DNA of 64,000 nt from Tethya wilhelma (taxonomy: Eukaryota; Porifera; Demospongiae; Tethyida; Tethyidae): the NCBI GenBank assembly GCA_964030475.1, contig CAXIPT010000001.1, positions 16,908,269-16,972,268 of the forward strand, given 5' to 3'. Shown here piece by piece: positions 1-19,600 of this stretch (positions are counted from its first letter, which is position 1; each line of letters starts with the position of its first letter). The position numbers were made by a program, and so were the translations under genes. The notes beneath the pieces are model-generated. The model worked only from the letters and a program-made list of their open reading frames with translations. It was not told the DNA's origin and did no database searches.

Positions 1-2485
1 ACCTCCACGGGTTGTCGTGACGTGAGTACTTCAATGACAGCTTCGACAGATCCCATCACATCTCCCTTGACGACCACAGGCACAAGTAGCTTGCCATCTG
101 TTCCAACGTTAACAGACTCTGATGACGTAGTACTCTTGAGTTGCTCCTTTTGTGATGTTTCTTGCTGTTCAGCTATGTAAGAACTTGCCTCACGTTCATT
201 CGTAGCCTGTGAATCAGTGATATTACATCATCATGATGTCATAGTTCTGAAACACACGTACAGTATACCTGCAAGCATTTGTCTCCAGCTGCTGGTTGAC
301 CTTTCCACCCAGCAGTTAGCACAGGTGTAGAGGGAGGTGCTTGACGAATGGGTTTACGGTGCTCATTAAATAGAGCTCTAATCTTTCCCCACGTCTCACC
401 GGCGACAAGAATATCCCCTACTTTCAGTGTACCATGTTGAACAATAACAGTAGCAACGGGCCTGTGAGTATAGAGGGGGATGGACAACATGGCCACTGAA
501 CTTCTAGAGATCTTACAACTTGACCATGCATCTGCCACATCACCCACCCGAGGCCCTTCTCTAGGTTTGATTCAATTACGACTCCCTCCACTGGCCCCTC
601 AGGGTCTCCTCTGATGTCACACAACTCGGCCTGCATCAAGATAGCTTCCTCGAGAGCTTCCAGACCAGTTCCTTTCAGAGCTGAAATCTGAACCACTTGC
701 ACTTCTCCTCCAAACTCCTCCAACTGGATGCCATTCGAGAGCAATTCCTGCTTCACACGATTCTGGACACAACAAGGATAAAGATGTGTCACAGAAGGGA
801 AGTAACTTTAACACTGAGTATAGTTTCAACATCTACACAACTACACTAGTGCAACAATAACTCACAAGGTTCACTCCATGTTTGTCACATTTGTTAATAG
901 CAACAATCACTGGAACTGAAAGTGAAGAAGAAAAATATAGTTTTGTCATCAATGCTTACTAAACCTTCAATAAGGATATTATTACATTTTTATTTTGCAA
1001 ATCTGTCCACAAACCTTGAGCTTGCTGGATGAGTTGTATCGACTCTTTGGTCTGTTCCATGACACCATCATCAGCTGCCACCACTAACACCACAATGTCA
1101 GTGACATGGGCTCCTCTGGACCTCATTGCACTGAAGGCAGCATGTCCCGGTGTGTCGAGGAAGGTGAGAGTGTGGCCTGAACTGAGGGTGACTGTACGGT
1201 TGGTGAAGGAAAAAAGAAAAGACAAACTACACATCAAGCAAGTAATTAAAAGCTCCTTTAATCATTACTCATCTTTGAAGGAGAGTCATTATATAAAGCT
1301 GGTAATTATTAGCAAAAGAATTTGACTTTAATCTTAGCAGCTTTGAAAAGCATTGGCACAGTTTGTGTGAGTCATTGGCTACCTGAGAATGCTCCTATGT
1401 GTTGAGTGATGCCCCCTGCCTCTTGAGCTGCTACTGATGTCTTCCTCAACCTGTCCAACAGTGTCGTCTTTCCATGATCAACGTGGCCCATGATGGTGAC
1501 GACAGGGGGGCGCAGGGGGATAGTGGAATGATCACGCTTCAGAGGACGGAGAGAGACCTTCCTTGGAGTGTGCCCCAGTTCAGTCACAACATGCTCCAGC
1601 AACTCCAGTGGTAGTTCTATACATGGGCAAGTTGTGGTCGGTACATGGGGGTGTAAAATATATTAACTCATAACATTCTGTGCCTGTAAAAATTAACCCT
1701 TTAGTGCTCAAGACTAACCATCTTTCTGATGTTTCACCTTCTTGCCAACCTGCTGTAGGGATTTTCTCACAACACCTATAAGACAAACAAGGATGAACAT
1801 TATTTTTAGCATAACCTAATGCATGACATACACACACACACACACACACACACGAATAATATTTATACCAATTGGTACAGAGAGGAGAGTAGCCAACTCC
1901 TTAACAGTCATACCATCTCTAATCTTTATAACCTTTTTCTTGGTCGACTATATCATCAAGACAGAAAAAAATGACAAACTTCATGATGGTCAGGTGGTGA
2001 ATAATGCATCTAGCTCACTGGCTGATCTTGCTGAGGGGATGTTGCTACAGCTACTGGAGAGCTTGATACAAATCTTTGAAAAACTTTTCTTACAAATTCT
2101 GTAAAAGAATAGGCTCATATCAGATAATGAGTCATCGACGTATTAGTTTCACATGCTTCTCTCACCATGAGGATTGCTAGCTCTATTTTCTACTGGTATC
2201 CATACTCCATGGCCTCTTCGAGCACCTCTTACCTCATGTACCTATTGTGCATGCAAGTAGTCATCAAGCTATATACACATGTGCTGGATGCATGTGGTCA
2301 TGCCACACCTGTTCCCAAGCAACTGATCTACTCAATAGTTGTGCACAGTTTCTGCAAATCACCAAAACACCATTATTTTTGGTTGCCAGAGTGTGCAACT
2401 GTCTTGACAGGGAGAACTGCAGGTATGGAGTGCAACAATTAGAAAATAATGAGACAAAATTTTTATGCATGAGAGAGAAAATCAC
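1..2485 (-). CDS. MTIF2: Mitochondrial translation initiation factor IF-2 (3' end outside window)
   Basis: GTPase that places initiator fMet-tRNA on the mitochondrial small ribosomal subunit. Exons read on the minus strand join in phase: 1947-1869 and 1775-1719 (IF2 N-domain, [10 protein letters not shown]), about 1612-1383 (P-loop GHVDHGKTT and [11 protein letters not shown]), 1191-1015 ([16 protein letters not shown]), about 918-867 (NKCD G4 motif), about 762-540 and following (domain II start, [12 protein letters not shown]), then 208-1 ([13 protein letters not shown], the domain III start known from human MTIF2). The protein runs off the left edge, so the C-terminal domain is missing. The first exon is inferred: an ORF from 2485 ends at a phase-0 donor at 2309, which fits the acceptor before 1947. 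Its product is basic and Ser/Arg rich without early acidic residues, as expected of a mitochondrial presequence. Identity is secure; the N-terminus is tentative. It is divergent from the MSK gene, 178 bp away. Confidence 0.93.
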
Positions 2486-2663
2486 ACATCAGATTCTACA
2501 ATATCATAAACATTTCTAGCTTGCCATGATAGAACAGCAATGCCTTGCTATAATCCTGCTGCGAACAGATCAAGAGGAGTCAGGTGGATAACCCAGAGGG
2601 GGTGATGAGTGACTAATTACTAGGGGCACAGGGGTTTTCCCTCATAAACATACACTCTCAGTC

Positions 2664-11830
<9,167 letters not shown>

Positions 11831-12292
11831 TCTTCTTCTGTAATTATATTATGCATATTGATCATTGATTTTTAAAGGAAAACTTTTGGTGCACTTTTAT
11901 AATAATTATTGATTGTGTATGCATTATTTTATACATGATGCTTTATTTATTTTTCTACATCTACCTACAAACTAATTATAATGTTTCTGTCATAAATGTA
12001 AAACTGTCATGTTTCTACACAATATTATTATTTTATAATTTTAACACTGCAACAATGCATGATGATTAAATTTTGTGATACCATTGAACCACACACTCGT
12101 AGATATATAGGTTGTTGTCTTAGTTATGCACGTAATAACTTGAACACAAAATTAAAATGCAGCCATGCAGTTGGAATTATGAAGATGTACAAACACACAC
12201 GCTAAAAAGATATTGCTTACATAATGCATTATACATTTATGATATGCATGAGTGATGATGAGAACTGATACATAATTCATATGTCGTAATGA
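11831..12292. other. AT-rich intergenic region between convergent genes
   Basis: 3' flanks of MSK (+) and the 364-residue gene (-). It is AT-rich with possible poly(A) signals; no further feature was recognised. Confidence 0.5.
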
Positions 12293-13387
12293 TCAAAGCA
12301 GGTGCATGAGCTCCTCCTCAAAGTCTGAATTGAGATCAGAGTTTGCTGAAATCGGACTCAACTGTTCCTGCCGTTCTTGTCTCGGCATATCAAACCAATT
12401 TCCTTCCGAGGTACCTCTAACCACTATTAGATTGCTTGAATTTGTTGTGCTTGGACTCACACCACGAGCTTTTCTTGTTCCATTTTTCCCCAAGGGCACT
12501 CGAGTGGAGTCCCACAGCCAGTTGACGATACGTAAATGGCTGCTCATCTCCTTTATCTGTTCTAAAACGGTATTGGAAATGTTCAAGTTTTCTGTCTTTT
12601 TCTGGACCATCCTAGAGAGGCTTGGAGTAGGTGGGCTGCTGGGGATTTCTGGTAGGACCTTTAAGTTCTTCCCAACTTGAGTTATTTCCTCAGAAAATGG
12701 TTTGATTTTTGGCTGCATGTCACCCTGAGGGAGATTCTCCTCCAGGACTGTTTCGATGATTTTATTGCTGCTTCCACGATTAGTTTTGACCGGCTTTCTT
12801 CTTCCTTCTCTTCGTCTGTGCACTCTCCTAGACTCCTGCTCCCCTTGGTGTCTCTGTTGATTGAGAACAGCTGTATCAGAGAAATTACCACTCTGTTCAA
12901 AATCACTGACATCACTACCACCCAATTCTCTGTAATCTCTCCAGTGAGTTGTGGTAGGCACATTGGAATCACTCATGCACTCTTCTATGATCCTCTTGGG
13001 CCTACTCCGTCTCTGGGTTCTTCTCTCTGGCCTCTCAAGTTTGCTTGGAAATGGTGTCGCCACTTTTATCAGCTTGTCGGGTGGAGCACCATTGCTGTGT
13101 CTGTGGTTGCCACTGCCATTGCCCGAGCAGGTCACGTACTGAGAACCAGATAGCGATGGTAGGTTAGGGACGTTCGAGCTGCGTGTGGACTGGGTGATGG
13201 TGGAAGCATTGTCTTCGTGCCATTCTAAGTCACCAAACAACTCCAGTTGCTGATCACGAGAGCTTTCATCTTCTTCTGCAAACTGTTGTGGTCTTCTTTT
13301 CGATTTAGTTGCTGCAGCTCTCGCTTGTCGTTCGTGATTCCTTCGAATACGAGCACGTCTAACAAGCTTTCTGCTTGTAGTGTCCAT
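12293..13387 (-). CDS. Unrecognised 364-residue intronless, disordered basic protein
   Basis: One uninterrupted reading frame from ATG at 13387. The N-terminus is strongly basic (RKLVRRARIRRNHERQARAA) with a nuclear-localisation look. The middle is rich in Ser, Arg, Glu and Asn with no clear domain (RRTQRRSRPKRIIEE; RRVHRRREGRRKP). A short C-terminal segment looks more ordered (LEQIKEMSSHLRIVNWLWDSTR), and the protein ends acidic (SDFEEELMHLL). I do not recognise a family. Length without stops, a sensible amino-acid composition and a divergent position 210 bp from YIF1 copy B support a real gene. It is absent from the short copy of the duplicated block, as expected if that copy is collapsed or deleted. 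Confidence 0.7.
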   Translation of the reverse strand: MDTTSRKLVRRARIRRNHERQARAAATKSKRRPQQFAEEDESSRDQQLELFGDLEWHEDNASTITQSTRSSNVPNLPSLSGSQYVTCSGNGSGNHRHSNGAPPDKLIKVATPFPSKLERPERRTQRRSRPKRIIEECMSDSNVPTTTHWRDYRELGGSDVSDFEQSGNFSDTAVLNQQRHQGEQESRRVHRRREGRRKPVKTNRGSSNKIIETVLEENLPQGDMQPKIKPFSEEITQVGKNLKVLPEIPSSPPTPSLSRMVQKKTENLNISNTVLEQIKEMSSHLRIVNWLWDSTRVPLGKNGTRKARGVSPSTTNSSNLIVVRGTSEGNWFDMPRQERQEQLSPISANSDLNSDFEEELMHLL

Positions 13388-13597
13388 GTTTGAAGTTATT
13401 ATTCACGACTTCAAGTGAACTGAACTTTGAAAGCTCCTTTTATATTCATGGAACATTAACTGCCAGCTATGCGAAGGAGGGGCTGGTATCAACAAAAATG
13501 CAACGTTCTGGTTGGTTAGTCATTGTTACGTCATACAATGACAAAGGAGGTGCGCTTCAATTAGAAACACAAACTTTCTGGTGCAGTGGAGTTGAAA

Positions 13598-15057
13598 ATG
13601 AACCAAGATTATTCCAGGCTAAGTCACCGACAACCTGAAGGCTATGGTGTGCCTTCGGGACCAGAAACACAGCTCTTTCAGGACACAAGGTACAATATAA
13701 AGACAATAACATCATGCAAAGTAAAATGAATAAATAAAATTTAGTGACTCCACCTTTTGTTCCAATGTTCTCTAGTGGTGCTCCCTCTGGCCCTCCCCCG
13801 CCATCAGATCCGTTTGGAGCTACTCAGATGTTGATAAACAACCCCATGTTCTCATCAGCTGCACAAAACTACGGCCAGGACCTTGCCAACAGAGGACAGG
13901 CATACATTGATGAAAGGGTAAGAATAGATCACACCAGGCTCAACGTTACGTTTCCCCCCTCCATTTCTTGATATCAGGTGAGCAGGTTTGTTGCAGTGTC
14001 TCACTTGAAAACGTATTTTGCCGTGGACACAAGCTACGTATTGAAGAAGCTAGCCATCCTTCTTTTTCCATTCACCCACAAAAATTGGAGCTTACAGTAC
14101 CAGCAAACGGAGCCGGTATCACCTCGCCAGGATGTCAATTCACCTGATCTCTATATCCCAGGTCAGTATTACAGTATAAGGACTCATCTGAGTGCATGCA
14201 TGTTTGTTCCTATCACCAAATTGAGACTTTTTTTCTTTTTTTTTTCTTTTTATTTTTTCTGCAGCGATGAGTTTTGTGACCTATGTATTGGTTACTGGAT
14301 TGGTACTTGGTACACAACAGAGGTAGGGATGTATGATTCTTTTTTAAAGGGGAGATTTCATATGATGTCTGCACAAGCTACCCACTCTATCCTCTTCAGG
14401 TTCACTCCTGAGCATCTTGGTTTGACGGCCAGTAGCCTGCTAGCGTGGCTGCTTGCCGAGGTGCTCATCATTTGGTTGTGCCTTTATCTGTTGGCGGTCA
14501 ACTCTCAGCTCAAGTGGCTCGATCTTGTGGCCTTCTGTGGTTACAAGTACGTGTGCATGATAGTCAGTGTTGGCCTGGGACTGGTCGCTGGGAAATATGG
14601 CTACTATGGAGGACTCATCTACACAGCGATCTCCATTGCCTACTTCTTGGTGAGTTCAGAGATTTCGAGAAAAGCAAACTTAGGAGAATTATGCATCCTG
14701 CTACTTTTGAGTATCCAGATAGCTTGAAGAATAATTTTATACAAACTTCTACAGCCCATTTACACTAAGCACAATAGGTTTCAATCAAGATTTGCTTGCA
14801 TTTATGCTACAGTTCAGCATGCACAACTTATTTAGCATAAGATCTTTCTCTCTTTCTCTCTCTCTTCCCCCTCCCTCCCTTTCTAGGTCCAGTCACTGCG
14901 GTTATCCATTCAGCCTCACGTCACGGAAGGAGCTAGTAAACTTCGAAACTACTTCCTCCTCCTGATAGCCATCATTCAGCCCCTCATGATGCTGTGGCTC
15001 ACCTATGGCCTCATCACCTACCAGCCAGTGGAAGTAAAAATGATGAGTGTAGATTAG
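13598..15057 (+). CDS. YIF1B: YIF1 family ER-Golgi membrane protein, copy B
   Basis: Same six-exon structure and almost the same protein as the copy at 7414-8863, with mostly silent or intronic differences. One replacement is visible near the C-terminus (QPAEVK in copy A, QPVEVK here). This copy has the more credible setting: its 5' flank continues into the divergent 364-residue gene and its 3' flank into SNX13, so it probably represents the intact locus. The protein carries the [12 protein letters not shown] signature and the multiple hydrophobic helices of Yip1-family membrane proteins. Confidence 0.92.
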
Positions 15058-15339
15058 TGGACGATTGCAGCTTGTTATAGGAGTTAAGATCATTGTGTTT
15101 TGTTCATGGATCTCCACTGTTGAATCAGAGATAATAGCATAGATCTGCATTTATTTATAGTATCTTAATATTGTATAATAGTTTTTCTTTGTGAATATTC
15201 CCACAATTGTCATTCCAAAGTGCATACAATAATATTGCATACTATTGTATATAACTGACCTGCAGCATTACTGTATGCATTATATAAAAATTAAAAAAAT
15301 TGCAAAGCAAGTCATCTTTATTTGAACCTGTGTATGTAG

Positions 15340-17110
15340 CTAATATCTGGTATTGATTTCACATCGTAGCCTTTGCAGAGACTCCTTGAGGTTTCTTGAA
15401 GGGAACAGTGTGTCCAGCAGCCCTTCCAACAGGAGCAGTGCCAGTCTACAGTTGAGAGTCTCACTCTGCATCATGCTGAATAACCTGGACCGTGTAAATC
15501 CACGCACATTTAACACACAGATCGTCATGAAAACAGTACTGATATATACCTGGTCATTCCTTTAACAGTGGTTTCATTGCCTATGATTCTCCTCAGATCA
15601 TCTGTTGGTGTAAGAAAAATCTATAAACTCTCTTTTAACATCCATGGTACAATAGCGCCACTTAGAGTCAGCTTTATGATAAATGTTTTAATTCCCCCTT
15701 GTTCTCTACTAACCTGGTATGCTTCCTATGAGCTTGGCTCTGGCTAGCAAGGTTCGAAGTGCAAGGACCTCTTTGCTAGGAGGTGGGTGAGGTGTTGCTG
15801 GGTAGCCTCCAGGCCACAGGGTGCTGCCAAGCTTGTGAATATACTCTGCCGTTTGTTCAGCAGATGTCAGCCAATCTGTCGTTCGAACGATTTTCCGACT
15901 GATTCTCTCTCCTGCCAGCTGTTTCAGCAACATGGGCAACTGTCTCCTCAGCCATTGTAGGTCTTGCAAGTCAAACAGTTCATTCAGTAGGTCCAGCATC
16001 ATATCCACTGGTAGACTGTCTTCATCCTGAGACAAACGGTTGCATTGCAGAATAGTGATGAAACAAACATCATTTCACAAGCTATATAGTGACTGTAGCC
16101 TCATTCCCAGGTATTCTGCTAGTTACTTGCTGGGAAAAGAGTGGAAGGTCTAAGAACCAGGCTAAGTCTACGATAATAGCTACACTACTATAACCTCTTC
16201 TGGTGGGAGTTTGGCATCTGCTAGAGATGGTTGTTTTCTCAATGAACTGGGAGAAGGATTGGGAGTGGAGTTAGGGGAGGAGGATGGGTTTGAGTGGAAG
16301 TGAGAGCAGAGGTGGTTGCCTTCACAACCTTAGTGGCTCTTATCCTAATTCGGCTGGACGAATGAATCCACCTGTGGAAGACAAGGCATATAAAGAGGGA
16401 GATTTCACTTTCAAAATCAGTACACTATATCCACAATACAGTAAAGACTGACAGTTGCTATGTTATTTGTAGTGTTTACAGTTGCTGACCATTCTAGTGA
16501 CTTCGTTGCTTCGCCTCTTGTACTCTCCTTCGGTGAGGAACAGATAACATGGCCGAGGGAATGGTTGTGCTCTTTGAGGAATCTCTCCGAGGAAACGATA
16601 TTGAGGTAGTTCTCTAGCGCCTGTCGTCTCACCTCCAGTCTTTGTCGGTCGAGTTTGTTGAAGGTAGGGAGAGTAGGGATACTCAGAGTGGAGGGGAAAT
16701 TGGGCAGCTGTATGGTGGAATATGTAGAAATACATTTGTATTACAGTATAAGTAACTATCTAGTAGGACTATTGTACTGTACATGTATGTTTTTACATTT
16801 ATTGTAGACATCCAGCCTACAGTGTGTCATATACAATCTTACACTACTCACTTACGATCGTGTGTGTGTGTGTGTGTGTGTGTACCTGGTTTCTGAGCGT
16901 GAGGTTAAAGTCTTGGAAGTCTCTGTGCCTGCGATAGGTGACCCACTGCTCCTCAACACTGGCATCATTCACGTTGTGTGCACACTTCACGTGGATGTGG
17001 AAGACACAGTGTTTGGTGTTGCCTTCTTGAGAGATGGAGTATTTGGGGATACTCACATCGAGGGAGACGAGACTCGTGTTCTGATTATTCGATCTGGTCT
17101 TATTCTCACC

Positions 17111-17174
<64 letters not shown>

Positions 17175-17745
17175 ATGTGTGTTCATACATGCACAGTATG
17201 GAGAGAAATGGATTNTGTGTGTGTGTGTGTGTGTGCAAATGATATGTGTTCATACATGCACAGTATGAAGAGAAATGGATTTGTTACTATATACTACATA
17301 CAAGAATGTGGTTCTTACAATAATTCTCTCGGCAGTTTCCATAACCGACTCGAGAGCACTCAACTGTTGCTGGTGAAGATCTATATAAACGACACATCAC
17401 GATCATCACGATGCTTGTCACATAATATATAATTATGTGGATCAAAATAATTTGATGGATATGATAAAGTTTTGATTAAAATGATGATTCGCTTGTAACA
17501 CAGCTCTAACCTGTAATTCCTGTCTTCTGGACGTGAGCAATGTGCACTCGGAGCTTGGATTGCAGTCTCATCAGTTCTGCATTGGTGGCACCTTCAGTGA
17601 TGGAAGCCATGAAGGTCTCTGGGTTGAGAGCAGAGTCTTTACACTGTCAGGAAATGAAAGTAGTGGTGCATGTAACCTTGGACAACATACAGTGAGGGAA
17701 TCGGGAGGTTCCTTTAATTATACTTACTAGTGAGGCTGTGACATG

Positions 17746-17835
<90 letters not shown>

Positions 17836-19141
17836 NNNNNNNNNNNNNNNNNNNNNNNCACACACACAGATACACAGACAGATACAGCGGTGCAGTGGGT
17901 ACTCCAATACAATCTTACCATGGATATTATTGTGGCGTTGAAGTAGTCTGGGTGTGTGAGTGTCTTGAGGAGTGGAGTCCACACTTGGAACACAATGATG
18001 TCAGTGAGGAGGACTTGCAGGGGGGCAGTGGTGAACTCCTCTTCAGGAAGAAGGAGGTAAAGAAGCAACTCCATCAGACGACGAAGATAGGCTGTGAAAG
18101 AAAAGAAAAAAGATAGAATGGTTCACACATGAAAAAGAAACTTGTAAAAGCCTATGAAATATCTTCATATAAGATGTACTATCAACTGTACTGCCAGGTT
18201 GAATTTACAAACTCAACATGCTAACCCAATCGAGCATCATGTGAGCAGCAGACAGCTTTCCAAGGGTCATCTTTAGACTCTGCATCAAAGAAAGCCCGTT
18301 CGATTTGCTTGGCCTTCAAGGTCATGCCATCATTGGATGTCAGGTCTGATTCAACCGTCTGTTTGGCCCTTTTGTAGAGCCTCAAGTGATCCATGAAATC
18401 ATCCATGATGGTCTCAACAAAGTAGGACAAGTAGTCCACCTCCTTTGACCTGTTAGAAACAAAACCACACCATAACTTTAATACTTTTGTCTAAATTGAT
18501 CAAAACAGCAACTTACATTCAGAGTAAAGTAAAATCACTAAACTGACCTTTCTGCTACTTCTTTGATGACATGGTCCACCACCTCCCTGGCCAGCTGCAC
18601 ACACACCGGGTCAGGACTAATGTAGGGATGGTACCACTTCTCGAAATAGTCTCGAGTGCCGTACCCAAGCACCTCCTCCAGCTCCTTGTCAATAGATGTC
18701 ACATTGGTAAGGGGTTTATTGAGAGTGAGTGAGCTAGGTGGTGGCTCAGTCTCTGCTAGGTGGAGCACCTAATGCAAAAACCAAGGTGATAATTGACCTG
18801 TATCAGTGCCAAGATGGCTTTGTTTGAAGAAGTTGAACACTTTAATACGTAAGTACCTTCTTGCAGCCAATATTTGTCCATTTTGGGCTCTTTTTAGTCC
18901 ATTCTCTTTGCACGTGCTCTGCCTGCTTCCAACTCACAAAGAGAGCTACTGACAAAAACCTATATATAAACATAATAATTTAATGATCAATCATTCATAA
19001 TTTTATATAATTTTGAAGCCACAACCACACCACACAAGCAAAAGAAATATGAAATTATATAATGGTATAGATACTGCTTCAGCTGACTTACCCAAGTACA
19101 AAGAAAAACGCACAGAGAAAGAGTAGAAGGCTACCTTCCAT
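15340..19141 (-). CDS. SNX13: Sorting nexin 13 (RGS-PX1) orthologue lacking its RGS exons
   Basis: Membrane-anchored sorting nexin of the ER/endosome contact family. The ATG at 19141 opens a hydrophobic segment that continues across the first intron (MEGSLLLFLC then FFFVLGFLSVALFVSW). The PXA domain spans exons at about 18770-17920 (SIDKELEEVLGYGTRDYFEKWY, then LLYLLLPEEEF, LTHPDYFNATII), and helical linker exons lie at about 17655-17520 and 17396-17300. The PX domain is in the exon starting at 17113 (QWVTYRRHRDFQDF) and an exon at about 16710-16500 (KLDRQRLEVRRQALENYL). The nexin-C domain is at about 16035-15718 and 15592-15340 (NELFDLQDLQWLRRQLP; LLEGLLDTLFP). The order matches SNX13, except that the RGS domain expected between linker and PX is missing exactly where a single N (17215) and a TG repeat sit. 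Confidence 0.9.
16096..16176. repeat. Degenerate foldback element related to the TAGCCTCGT...ACGAGGCTA family
   Basis: Starts TAGCCTCATTCCCAGG and ends AACCAGGCTA in a SNX13 intron. The arms are imperfect and no clean target duplication is visible. Confidence 0.45.
17114..17235. repeat. TG/CA microsatellites flanking a single-N assembly join
   Basis: Two TG tracts surround a near-repeat of the same ~45 bp (TTCATACATGCACAGTATG...) on either side of N17215. On the minus strand the first tract directly precedes the SNX13 PX exon acceptor. Confidence 0.85.
17745..17877. repeat. Long (CA)n tract containing a 23-base N gap (17836-17858)
   Basis: CA repeat in a SNX13 intron with the only multi-base run of N in the window. 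Its true length is unknown. Confidence 0.95.
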
Positions 19142-19600
19142 TTGGCACACCAATCGACCGCTAGCTAGGCCTAGGCCTATGCTTAAAATTTAACCCTTAT
19201 TGCACTGAATAGTTACGTCTGACACAAACACAGCCAAAATTAAAATTCACAGCACTGTCAACCGTTATGGTGCTGTACGTACCAGAGGAAAGCAGACCGT
19301 GAAAAAGCAGATGCTCTTACTGAAGAAGATACTATGGGAAATAAAAAGCATTGGAATCCGAAAAAGGTTTGTAACCAGATTTGATGACCATTACCTGTTG
19401 ATATAAAAATTAATGACTTGTTGCGTCCCCGCGAGACTATATAGTGTACTATACTAGTGAGGTAGTTATTATTGCCCTCTTAGTCTACATACACTATTAT
19501 AATTTGTGAATATCAAGTTACACAATAGTCTAAGAAACCTGGCCTGGTCACAGACGGGCCGACATTTTGTCTCTAAGCTCAGCGTGGAGGAGAATTATAC

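Noticed and set aside
1580..1849. Independent small gene inside MTIF2
   Set aside because: It is a frame running across introns and exons of MTIF2 and starts in a CA microsatellite.
17738..17946. Open frames coding His-Thr or Cys-Val repeats
   Set aside because: They are translations of (CA)n/(TG)n microsatellites through an N gap. The same applies to frames at 3690-4001, 17053-17253 and 17647-18074.
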